Positions 12,975-23,449 of a stretch of 64,000 bases of DNA are shown here, in pieces. Each line of letters begins with the position of its first letter. Within the stretch, counting starts at the first letter, position 1. Below the pieces are notes generated by a model. It was not told where the DNA came from. It searched no databases and saw only the letters and a program-made list of their open reading frames with translations. The position numbers and the translations under genes are program-made. This DNA is from Congeria kusceri (taxonomy: Eukaryota > Mollusca > Bivalvia > Myida > Dreissenidae), in the NCBI GenBank assembly GCA_027627225.1, contig CM051034.1, forward strand, positions 7,168,058 through 7,232,057, in the 5' to 3' direction.

Positions 12975-13905
12975 CGAAACATGAAAAAAGCTACACAGGT
13001 ACCCTCTTTAAAGTCCAATATTTCCCAAACAAGTTCGGTGAACCAGTCTTTTGATTAATGTTTTGGTGTATTATAAAATGGTGCATTTATGTGCAAAAAG
13101 TTAAGAAAATCTGTCGTTTGGAGCAAAATATATTGATGCATAATAAATGACGTTTCACAGGTATTATTAGTAGCCATTTGACCTACTTGAATGTCCAGTC
13201 AAATTCATTATTTTATCAGTAATTGAAGGTAAATCGTTTTATATTACCAAAATACACGTGTATATTGCAAAACATGTGAAAACATATCAGTTGAAAGAAC
13301 CATAACCTTGTTTGAAAAAAGCTCTCCTATATACTCAAAACATTGATAAAAATCCAAACTGAAAAAGGGGGCTTTGACAGGTACCGTATTCAAAACCCAA
13401 TTTTTCCGGAAGAAGGCCTATGACCCCTATTTTTAACACTGTTTTAGTTTCAGTATACAATGACACATGCATATGGAATTTTTTAACAGAATCTGTCGTT
13501 TGGAACAAAGGATGATTATTTATTGATGTTTTCAAAGGCATATTAAATGCATAATTAACCTCATTAAGCGTCCATTAAGTCATTTTTTAAACGGTAACTA
13601 CAGATAAAGCGCGTTTTATCATTAAACCGCACTTGTATATTGCCAAACGAAACATTAAAAAGAAGATGCATTTAAAAATCTCCGTCCTTGTTTGAATATG
13701 AACGCTTTATATAATTGAACATCGCTAGTCACACATACTGAAAAAAGGGCTTCGACGGGTACCGTTTTTAAACCCCAAGGATTCCGAAACAAGGCCGGTG
13801 ACTCGTTTTTTTAAAGACTGTTTTAGTTTTAGGATTCATTGACACATGTTTGTGCACATTTTTAAGAAATCTGTCCTTGGAAAAAAAATTGCAAAAAATC
13901 GTTGC
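12975..13905. repeat. about 379-bp tandem repeat, 2.5 copies
   Basis: A GGTACCGT(T/A)TT(C/T)AAA-type motif recurs at about 13.00, 13.38 and 13.76 kb, each preceded by a CTGAAAAAGGG-like run and followed, some 60-90 nt on, by GTTTTAGTTT and ATCTGTCGTTTGGA-like blocks. Confidence 0.75.
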
Positions 13906-14579
13906 GAACGTCTTTTAAGTTTGACTGAACGTAAGCATTTATTCAGTAGCTTAATAGTGCGTGTCTTTGTCCGAAAGTTGGAACGAACGAAAGAGAGAGG
14001 CGGGTGTCTACTAGCCGTGTAGAACTAGTCCTAGTGCATTCTGTTAAAATTGGTCACCATAAATCCTCATATCCATTCTGCAAAATAGGATGGGTCTTAA
14101 ATTAGAACGTGACTGATAAATGATCGTAAATAAACATGAGTAACGTTCTGTTTTCATCAGATGTTAAAAATGCAAATACCCTTGATGTTGACAGAAAATT
14201 ATCATCTTATAAATACGTGTTTAAAAGTCAAAATGTTAACCTTACTTGCTTGGGTTGGCTGGCTGGTTATTATCGTTTATCAATGTTTAATTCAGTTATC
14301 TTCAATAAAAGTATGTCAGCTTCAGACAGCAGTCACTGGATGGGGAAATCCAGAGTTGTATTTAGAACAAGTTTCAATTAGATTAAACGCGGAAAATAAA
14401 TTTCAAGCTTTTTAAATAGGGGTCGGAAATCACGCAATGTTGTCGTTCATGTTTTGCATCATGGTACCATCACCAATATAATGATTAGGTTTTATACTAA
14501 AGCATTAAACACACCAAATGCTGCTTTATATGTTAAACTCTGTTTCTTCAGTATTTACTAACGAAATACGTATAGAACG

Positions 14580-14905
14580 GTTATTCTAATATGATACTCG
14601 TTAATTTTTCTTTAGATAAAGAAAAAAATATCGTTGTGAAACTACTCAATAAGCAACGCTAAAAGAAATTCCGATTCTGAGCGGAGAATAGTATTTAAAG
14701 TAGTTCCAATTACAATTGCAAAAATATATGTCTAATCATGTGAGAATCGAAATATTTTTCGCATTATCGTTGTTTATCGGCAAATAAACAACTCTTTGTC
14801 GTTCTGATGCATGGATATTAAACAACGCCCTCGTGGTTTATTTTCTACGCATCAGAACTCCAAATCGTTGCTTATTGGCCGATAAACAACGATAAATCGA
14901 AAATT
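14580..14905 (+). mobile_element. dispersed MITE-like repeat
   Basis: Homologous to 47495-47800 (inverted) and partly to 6260-6400. Internally semi-palindromic: GTTGTTTATCGGC and GCCGATAAACAAC arms around two GCATCAGAAC-type motifs. Confidence 0.65.
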
Positions 14906-15124
14906 ATTTCTTAATTATAGTATTTATGAATGCAGCAATAAGCGCACGTACTATGTAACATTTGCTTTCCAGGAACTCGTGAAAAATTAAAAATGATTAT
15001 AGGCCTATGTACATTAGGTACATTATAGGTATATTCGTATAATTGTCTGCTCGCGACAGCGTCTATATTTTTTTGGAACCATCCAACATACCGCTATAGT
15101 GGTCGACAATTATTCAGTATTTGG

Positions 15125-15745
15125 CGTATAACAGCATTTTACGAATAGTTCGCAACGCTATTTCGCGTATTACTTAACATTAACGAATAGTTCGCAACAA
15201 TATTTCGCGTATTACTAAACATTAACGAATAGCTTGCAGCAATAGTTCGCGTATTACTACACAGTAACGAATAGCTCGCAAAAACCTATCGCGTATTACT
15301 AAACAGTAACGAATAGCTCGCAACAATATTTCGCGTATTACCAAACAGTAACGAACAGATCGCAAGAATCTTTCGCGTATTACTAAACAGTAACGAATAG
15401 CTCGCAACACTATTTCGCGTATTACTAAACATTAACGAATAGCTTGCAGCAATATTTCGCGTATTACTAAATATTAATGAATAGCTCGCACAATATTTCG
15501 CGTATTACTAAACAGTAACGAATAGCTCGCAACAATCTTTCGCGTATTACTAAACATTAACGAATAGCTCGCAACACTCTTTCGCGTATTACTAAACATT
15601 AACGAATAGTTCGCAACAATATTTCGCGTATTACTAAACATTAACGAACAGCTCTCAGCAAACGCGTGTCACTGAACATTAACAAATAGCTCGCGTTAAT
15701 ATTTCGCGATGACTGAACATTATAACGAATAGCTCGGAACAATTT
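15125..15745. repeat. 42-bp minisatellite, about 14 copies
   Basis: Unit CTCGCAACAATATTTCGCGT then ATTACTAAACATTAACGAAT then AG. CpG is retained in most copies. Confidence 0.93.
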
Positions 15746-15836
15746 GTGTGTGTCATTAAACATTAACACATATAAAGAAACAAGTTAAATAAAAAAAAAT
15801 GCCTTCACATTAAAAATACACAACCAAAATGTACAA

Positions 15837-15910
15837 GTCCGAATGGCCGAGTGGTAAGCGCATGATTTTTTTTATCTCAAAGGTCCCGGGTTCGAGTCCC
15901 GGCAAATGCA
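15837..15910 (+). repeat. tRNA-like SINE head
   Basis: Box A-like GGCCGAGTGG and box B GGGTTCGAGTCCCGG are intact, but the acceptor stem does not pair and the anticodon arm is a T run, so this is a tRNA-derived SINE head. A T7 terminator follows directly. A relative at 31371-31444 shares the next about 130 nt, including TGTGAACAGGTCC. Confidence 0.7.
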
Positions 15911-16119
15911 TTTTTTTATGTTTATTTAACATTTCGCTTGTTTGTGTAGAATGTATAATTTCTTTTTGCAATCTGACAACATTTATGAAAATTGTCAATG
16001 TGCCAATCTGTGAACAGGTCCCTTTAAAGTATCGTGGAACATTTCAATGTGTAGGCTCCAGCAACCTCAACATTTCTATCGGGAGAGAACATTTTTACAT
16101 AAATATATGCTAAAAATTG

Positions 16120-16850
16120 TTTTTGATAAATGATGCAGTATTTTTTGTTGATTTGTTTTGTTTTGTGTTGTTTTGTTGTAGTTTTTTTATGTTATATTTT
16201 AATGTGAAATATCGTTTTAAGTTGTCGTGAGAATGTAGAGAAATAATAAGGTATATCGTGCATATCAATGCGTCAGTATTCGTAAAATAAAATATATCAA
16301 ATAGAATCTCACTTAAAAACTAATGCACAATCTAATTTGTATGTTTTCATCATAAAATTTGTTTAATATTGTATGTAAAATAAAACAGCGCTTAAAGTTT
16401 TACTGATTAAACATTTAAAACGTACATTTATTTGTATACTAAAATTCCTTTTTCATAACGCAAATAATATAATAAAATTATTTTAAAAAATCGTTCTTTT
16501 TAAATATTTTTACGTTAGTCAGCTGTTTTGGTTAAACTCAAATTTTAAATTTTGAAATAATAAATTGTTTTATTCTTATATCAACCAAATCGGTTATGTT
16601 TTTGCCTTTGGTTTGTCTGTTAATTAGTTGGCCACATTACGCAATTAAATGAACGGATTTGCATTTACTTTTTTAAGAAGGTTGCAAATTGGAAATAATC
16701 AAATAATAATATATTGGCGATCGGGATCACAGTCTGGCTCCAATATTTGTAAAATGGTATTATTTTGTTTGTAGTTTTTTTTTGTATCAGTAATTTTCGA
16801 GCTATCATGTGAAATCAATGTTTTTATTTCGATGGTTCTAACGTTGTTTC
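16120..16850. other. AT-rich, no feature
   Basis: Low-complexity T-rich sequence; nothing supported. Confidence 0.3.
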
Positions 16851-16882
16851 GAACGGAGATTCGCTCCAAAATAATGATTTAC

Positions 16883-17158
16883 CTCAAAATCTGTTTCCAA
16901 ATTTCGCTGTCGTCTGCAGCGCGTTTAGACCGGACGTCCGTCAGACTGTGTGGTTGGCGGGATCGATGCCGCTGAACGTCGCTTGGTCGGAGTGATCCGA
17001 AGTAGCCGTCGGCATCCGACGGAAATACATGCCGGTAGTCGCTTCCGGCGAAGCAGCCGACGTAACAAAACACGTCAACAAAGCAGCAAGAAACATAACC
17101 GGAACCAGATCCCCTGAAAGCAGCCATGTTTCTGTTTTGGATCCTTCCGGCTTCTGCT
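16883..17158 (-). CDS. candidate first coding exon of an unassigned (secreted?) protein
   Basis: A CpG- and GC-rich patch in an AT-rich area. One minus frame (ATG at 17127) runs to a good donor TTGAG|GTAAAT at 16881-16882 and carries a dibasic RSKR followed by AADDSEIWKQIL, resembling a prohormone cleavage site. The adjacent frame (ATG 17096, stop at 16941-16943) encodes a 51-residue product with a textbook signal peptide MFLAALLTCFVTSAA. Which frame is used is unclear; a frameshift between them is possible. A CAG acceptor at about 17159 and a TATA box at 17.61 kb fit a minus-strand gene. No family recognised. Confidence 0.3.
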
Positions 17159-17611
17159 CTGACTATCAACAAGTGAAACGCACAAACCAACTTGACGAAT
17201 TTGTCCATAATACAGATATATGCTCACTTTCGGATAATGATTTAAAATATGGAATATACACAGAATGGTCAACTTGTACAGTGTAGTGTACTTGATCAAA
17301 TAACACTGGAATTTGGTTTTTGAAGTTATTTCTGGAAGCTTAGTCAAGATTAAATGAAACGTTTAAATGAAGGACTCGGTACTGCATTCCGCCATATATG
17401 ACCAAAAAGATAGAAATGACGCAATGACTGTTTTTAATCAACGTGTCCTGGCGAATCACAAAAACTAACCTTTTATTATTAACGCTGATTAAACTGATAA
17501 CTGATAACACACAACGCCGCTGTTACGCAATCCCGTATCTGAATATATTTGACAATCAAAAATCAAAACCAATCGTTCACTGTACTCTGCGACACCCAGG
17601 TGATTGTGCGG

Positions 17612-17621
17612 CCTTATATAG
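17612..17621 (-). promoter_or_regulatory. TATA-like box
   Basis: CTATATAAGG on the minus strand in a locally GC-rich stretch, about 0.45-0.5 kb upstream of the candidate exon at 16.9-17.1 kb. Confidence 0.3.
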
Positions 17622-17624
17622 CCC

Positions 17625-18515
17625 CCGGAGATCCCCGGACCGCCGGTCTGTGGTCAGGGCAGGCGGAACCAGAGGCGTGTGGGCGGCCTGTGCAAACATC
17701 GAGACCATAGGCAAACACTCCATCGGGGCACTTAACCTTTACGAGAGCGAATCATTCATGATATATGATATCTTAATAGGAAAACGATTGCAAACGTAGT
17801 ATTTCGTAGTTCATTAGGTCCTTCCGCGCAGACGCTGCCACATGCGCGTCCCTGTGGTATGCGGCTCAATTTCTTCTGTAAATGTTTTGAGTGCGCAATC
17901 AAACATGGACTTAATTTGTGATTCTATTCGCCATGCACTTCAAGCTATGTATTTGTTTTACGGAAAAGTGGGAGGGTAACCCGATGGATTGGGGGGGGGG
18001 GGGGTGATCCCCGCGCGTATCGTATGGCGGTTGCAGACCTTTTATTGCAACACAAGATTTAAATCTAATCTGAGAGTTGCCTTTATACATGACGGCTTGT
18101 GACGTGCGTTCGCATATAGCTACGTGCGCTTTTTATTCAACGGACGTGTTCGTATGCACGTCATCTCGCTTTGTGAGGGTCGCTACGGAAGTACGTCGCA
18201 GTACGTCGCAGCTCTGATAAAATAATAATAAGTTACCCGTAAATTAAGGAACTAAAACTAAAGTAAAGACAAATACAAATATCGTGGTTGTTGACATGTG
18301 TATAAAATTATGTTTTTGAAACGTGACGATCGCAAACAGTTTCGCATACTGGCGAAAGCATTGAATAATTAATAGGCTATCGATATAAAACGTGTTTATA
18401 CAAATGTATGTTTGAGGGACTCTATTAACAGATTTCCGTATTTAAAAAATATCATTAAATGTCTTAACTTCCCAAACTAAATCATCTTGGCTAACAAACC
18501 CAAATATTCTGTCAA
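17625..18515. other. intergenic, no gene seen
   Basis: Contains a 14-nt G run (17991-18004) and a duplicated GTACGTCGCA near 18.2 kb. Otherwise nothing recognised. Confidence 0.3.
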
Positions 18516-18520
18516 GAAAA

Positions 18521-18755
18521 GCATATGTGTGTCATGGGAAAACCGGGCTTAATGCATGTGCGTAAAGTGCCGTCCCGTATTAGCCTGTGCAGTCCGCACG
18601 GGCTAATCCAGGACGGCATTTTCCGCTTTTATGGTATTTTCTGTTTCTAGGATGTCTCTTCTAAACATAAATCCACTGTAGGCAGAAAGTGTCGTCCCGG
18701 ATTAGCCTGTGCGGACTGCACAGGCATTAAGCAAGGTTTTCCCACGACACGCCTC
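18521..18755. mobile_element. palindromic repeat element (copy 2)
   Basis: Same family as 394-597. Two internal hairpins, at about 18.58 kb and 18.70 kb, each carry TTAGCCTGTGC with a complementary arm. Ends CATGGGAAAACCGGG and TTTTCCCACGACACGCCTC. Confidence 0.8.
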
Positions 18756-18779
18756 GTATATACAAAGAGAAATGTAAAT

Positions 18780-18995
18780 GCCTCCGTCGGGAATCTAACC
18801 CACGACCGGATCAAAAGACTGTCACGCTAACGACCATGCCGTAGATGCGTGCAATTTAACACTACGTATGAAATAAGACTGTCACGCTAACGACCATGCC
18901 GTCGATGCGTGCAATTTAACACTACGTATGAAATAAGACTGTCACGCTAACGACCATGCCGTAGATGCGTGCAATTTAACACTACGGATGAAATA
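18780..18995 (-). repeat. tRNA-like remnant with 60-bp triplication
   Basis: On the minus strand a degenerate tRNA-like unit (box A-like GGTCGTTAGCGTGAC, box B-like GTGGGTTAGATTCCC). Its 5' half plus flank, AGACTGTCACGCTAACGACC then ATGCCGTAGATGCGTGCAAT then TTAACACTACGTATGAAATA, is repeated three times. Confidence 0.65.
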
Positions 18996-19569
18996 TACGC
19001 GTTTTAAACATAGAAAAAAAACGCTTAATTTTTTGTGCCATTTTAAATGATGTTTATGAACATATTTCTGTGTCTGAGGTGTCATTTTGCTCCTTTATAT
19101 ATAATGTTGTTGTTTTTTGTTTGTTTGTTCTGCTTTCAAAATATTGGACATTGTACTACAGTATGCTATACAGGTGTCCCCGTGAAGCATTGTGTAACCA
19201 AACTAGCTCAAAGGTAACAAATGTGTGCCACTTCGCGCCTTCCTGTCCTTTTTATGACGCATGCATGTTCTAGAAAGAAAAGTACATCTTGCATCAGCCC
19301 CGTGACCTTCGCTGCCTTGGCCATAAAGGCTTCACGCCAGCAGTTTCGATATTTTGAAGTGCTTGGCCGACGGGTTGAGAAGTGATAACTGATAAATGAT
19401 TGCAAATTCCTGTGCACTGTTAGACCGTATACAGCTCAAGCCGTATACAGCTTACTCGTGAGCTGTATTCGTTGACTATAAAACCGTATACAGCTTACAC
19501 CGAATACAGCTCACCGTAAGCTGTATAGGTCGAGATGATACATATAGCCGTTTGTAGATCATGTCTAAA

Positions 19570-20035
19570 AGATGACGATGATCATAATCATTATCATCAT
19601 TGTCGCCGTCGTCGTCATCAACACTGTCATCATCACATCATCAGCAGCAGCAGTAGCAGAAGTCGTCATGAACACGTTGTTGCGAATGCATGTTTGTAGT
19701 TGCTGTTGTTGTTGCCGCTGCTGCTGCAGTCTGTCTACCTGTCCGTCTTTCCGTCCGCCATTCCGCCCATCCGTCCGTCCGCCCGTTTGTCTGTTCAGTC
19801 GTCCTTCAAGCGCAGTAACTTTTATTAGAAAAAATACAAGGGTCATTATTCTACCGTGGATGAGAGTGAGCTGTTAAGTATCCAATGTGTCCGGCGTCCT
19901 TCGTGCGTCCGTCCACAATCACAATTGCTGCTGTTTCTGCTACTGCCACTGCTATTACTACCACTGATGCTGCTACTGTTACCGCTACTAGATATACTTC
20001 TACTACTAAGACGAAGATGGTGGTGACGATCAAGT
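19570..20035. repeat. triplet-rich low-complexity tract
   Basis: Imperfect ATC/GTC, CTG and CCGT runs. Frames on both strands are artefacts. Confidence 0.8.
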
Positions 20036-20223
20036 ATACTAGTAATCACAATAATGTATGCTGTATACTAGTCAATCACCATGTGAGCTATATACGTTAA
20101 GACGAAAGACCTATTTCAAAATTATTTGTATATATCCAACGTATACAGCTACCGTACGCTGTATACGTTGTCAACTAACGAATATGGCTCACCGTAAGTT
20201 GTATACGTTGCCATACGGTCTAA

Positions 20224-20850
20224 GGCTGCTTTCACATGCATCCGCTTGCGTCTACGTCGTGCGTCTTCGTTTGCTAAAATAACGGACAGAATAAACAAAT
20301 CTAGTGTTATTCAACTGATCTGTTCACATGAACCCGCGTGCACTCTCCGTCGAAATCTTGTCCGCGTAAAATCGGAACATGTAGCGATTTTGCGCGGACG
20401 CGCGGATACGCGGAAACCATAAGCTGCGAAGATAGCATCATAAGTGGTCACTTAGTTGAGTTCACATTATGCTAAAATGTATGGAATTGATAAGACTACG
20501 TCCAGTTTTATATGACCAAACACAAAAAGATTACAAAGACAGTGAGTTGGTGAGCAATGCGTGGCAGAGCATTCTTAATAATGCGCTTGATGCCAACTAT
20601 TTGACAGATATTAGTTTTGGTTTGTCATTATGCCATTTTTGCTGTTCAAAATGTACATGCATGATTTTCAGAATTATCACATAGGCATACTTCATCTATG
20701 TGAAGATTTTTTGTCATATACATTCACTCAATTCAAAGAAAGAGCGTAAACGCAAACGGACTCATATAAAAGGGTTTCCGTTTGCGTCGCGCTTACACAA
20801 TAAGCACGTGCACAGAACGCAGACGCAAACGGATGCATGTGAAACCAGCC
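20224..20850 (+). mobile_element. Harbinger-like non-autonomous transposon
   Basis: Terminal inverted repeats GGCTGCTTTCACATGCATCC (left) and GGCTGGTTTCACATGCATCC (right, reverse-complemented), continuing TTGCGTCT. Flanked by TAA duplications at 20221-20223 and 20851-20853, the TWA target typical of PIF/Harbinger. 627 bp. It carries a MADF-like frame and no transposase. Confidence 0.8.
20469..20684 (+). pseudogene. MADF-like domain fragment inside the Harbinger-like element
   Basis: 71 codons. Residues 5-36, from MELIRLRPVLYDQTQKDYKD to SELVSNAWQSIL, have the MADF pattern (LI..RP.LYD...YKD....AW). PIF/Harbinger elements often encode a second DNA-binding protein of the Myb/MADF kind. After this the frame loses similarity, so it is a decayed remnant. 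Confidence 0.6.
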
Positions 20851-21114
20851 TAACAGTGCACTTTAATTAAATAATCGCATTGTAGTTTAACTATTCGAGC
20901 GCATACGTATAGATTTACAACAAAACTGAAGTTAAACACCTATATAATAATTATTTCATATATTTGACGACGATATGCCCCTTTAACAGAAAATTAATAA
21001 CACTAACTGTTGCCTGTAGTGCACCGAGAACGTGCATAAACTAATTACTGCCGACATACCCATTACACTTGCCTTGTCGACAGCTCAAAGCAATTGTCTT
21101 TGATTTATGCGGAG

Positions 21115-21350
21115 CATGCGCAGTGAATGTCAGCCAAACGTGTCAGCCGGTCATGCGCAGTGAATGTCAGTGGGACATGCGCAGCGAATGTCAGTCGGAC
21201 AAACGAAATGAATGTCAGCCGGTCATGCGCAGTGAATGCTAGCCGGGCATGCGCAGTGAATGTCAGCCAGACATTCGCACTGAATGTCATCCGGGTATAT
21301 GTACTTAATGTCACATAGGCATGCGCAGTTGATGTCAGCCGGTCATGCGC
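21115..21350. repeat. 24-bp minisatellite, about 9-10 copies
   Basis: Unit GTCAGCCGGTCATGCGCAGT then GAAT. Each copy carries ATGCGCA. Frames on both strands are repeat artefacts. Confidence 0.92.
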
Positions 21351-21354
21351 AATG

Positions 21355-23440
21355 ATGGTAGTGGCCGCACACGCGTAACATCCGCTGCTGTGTAGCAGTA
21401 AATATTTGTCGTTATTTGTCAAACGCTTTCAGAACGTTTAGATTAGCGGCCACGCAGAGAATGGAGACAGCTGGTACTCTTAAAATAATGTTTAGCTTTA
21501 AAAAAAAAGAGAACACAAAACAACAACAACAATAACAACAACAACAAATTAACCAGCACAGTGGATTATGGATTATGTACATATGATTGGTGGTCCGCTA
21601 TTGACATGCTGACGACCTTTGTTTTCTTCTAGTTTTAGTTTAATAGCATTTACCTTTAACCATTTCGAACCCGTTTTACCTGAACATTATGTTCCTTTAA
21701 TTTTGCAATTCGTTGCAAAACACTGCGTTAATGGTTTGTGCGTCTCGCAACTGGGTTTTACACATGTATTTCATAAAACATACTTGAAGAAACGATAATA
21801 AATTACCCCATCTTTGCAGAACATAGCCATATAGTACAATTATAGAGCTAGCGCGTGCCAGTTGTCTGTTGAAGGTCACTGGCCTTGTACCCAGACATGC
21901 TATACATATCTTAAGCCACCATACAGCGGGGGAGGTTTATTTTGATAGATAATAACGTTACCGGGGTACCCATGCCCAGCGTTCACAAGTTAGTGTCGAC
22001 GAGTTCGTATAGTGTATAATGCGCGACCTTTCCGAACGTTCATTTCCGCACTGGACAATAATTGTAATTGAGAACACGTAGTAAAGTGTAAGAATGCGCG
22101 ACCTTTCTGGGCCCAGTTGCTCAAAAATTTAACGGACAATAAGCTAACAGCCCTTAAAATTTGAATAAAGGTATTTATGTGAATTAAACATAACAATTAA
22201 CAACAACAATATATGAAATAAAGTTGTTAATATATAGAAAAGGGTAAAATACTTAACATCCAGGTAATATTTACTAGTTAAAACATTTTCATGTAAAAAG
22301 ATCCACACATAAAACAGTTAAAACAAAGCAATTAAATAATTTAAGAAATTTACTTTAGTTTTCTCTATGCAGCTTTGTGAATACGGATACGGGTCGATAT
22401 CCACAAAGCTACTTTATAGTAAAAAGTTGAGAAAATTTCTTAAAATCATAAAATTCCAAAAGTCTCTGGCTGGTTCATTTAAGGTCTATTTCATCTTTAA
22501 TGGTTTTATTCTGGTAAAGAATCAATCATTGCTTCTTAATGTACCCAAGTAAAAAGATAAAATATGGAGTTTAACAATAAAAAGTTTATTTGAAATTTTC
22601 ACGTAATGGCCCCTGGGTTTGTATTGAATGCATGACATATGTAACACAAACACCGCTATATCTTTTCACCGCGTAAGTATTTTGCTTTCCAGTGTTGCAT
22701 TATTACTTTACCAATATAGCCTTTTCAAAGTAATAAAATAATTTACATAAATATAAAAATTAATAATACATTATATTAGAACAGAAAGTTTATTCTGAAT
22801 TAGCATATATATGTTCATCGTCGCAATTTTATTACAGTCTTATGCCTCATATAATTAATGGTAATAATACAGATACAAATCTATTGATGCCATTGCTAAT
22901 ACTAATTAAAGTAATATTGATATTTTCATGTGATAATGGTATGAGAGGCCTCATTTTAATCATGGAATAAATACAAAATTCATGAAACAAAAATGCTATA
23001 AAAACTATTATATGAAAGCTTGTATACAATAATTTGCACGGCGTATGAAAATAGATTGCCTGGTTTCGTTTAAAAGATGTAAACATTTATATCTCAGAAG
23101 AGCACTTGGGTGAACGAGAAGCGCGGTATTACATCACCAAATAATTGTCAGGGATGTAGACTATGTAGGCATATTCATTCGCTCATCCAAGGGCACTAGG
23201 TGCGTTAAAACTCTCTAACAAACTTTATTTCGAGATATCAACGCTCGCTTGATCTCTTTACAGACACTTGAACAAGTTTATGAGGGTCCTAATGCGGCAA
23301 CTATGGAGTGCTTTATATAACCATTTACCAAATAATCTCTGTTTGAAATGGACCGCGCCCACTGTCCACATCTGTGCGCGTGTCACTGGTGTGTGGCTCG
23401 ATGTCTTTTGAGAAGAGATTTGGTAGTGTAATTACCTGCA
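21355..23440. other. intergenic, no gene seen
   Basis: AT-rich. Contains a (CAA)n run near 21.52 kb, a duplicated ATGCGCGACCTTTC at about 22.02 and 22.09 kb, and a CTGGGCCCAGTTGCTCAAAA terminus (about 22.11 kb) of the CWGGG MITE type without a clear partner end. Confidence 0.35.
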
Positions 23441-23449
23441 TGTTGAACT

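Larger units (their letters stand above)
19412..20861. mobile_element. older inverted-repeat element, interrupted by a nested transposon
   Basis: The left end GTGCACTGTTAGACCGTAT and the right end are exact reverse complements once the 20224-20850 insert and one TAA are removed. Inside, both arms carry related CGTATACAGCT and TATTCGTT blocks. About 0.82 kb without the insert. The centre holds CAT/CTG-type triplet runs. No coding gene. Confidence 0.65.

Noticed and set aside
17443..17799. 118-codon plus frame
   Set aside because: No recognisable domain; it runs antisense across the TATA-like box and GC-rich patch.
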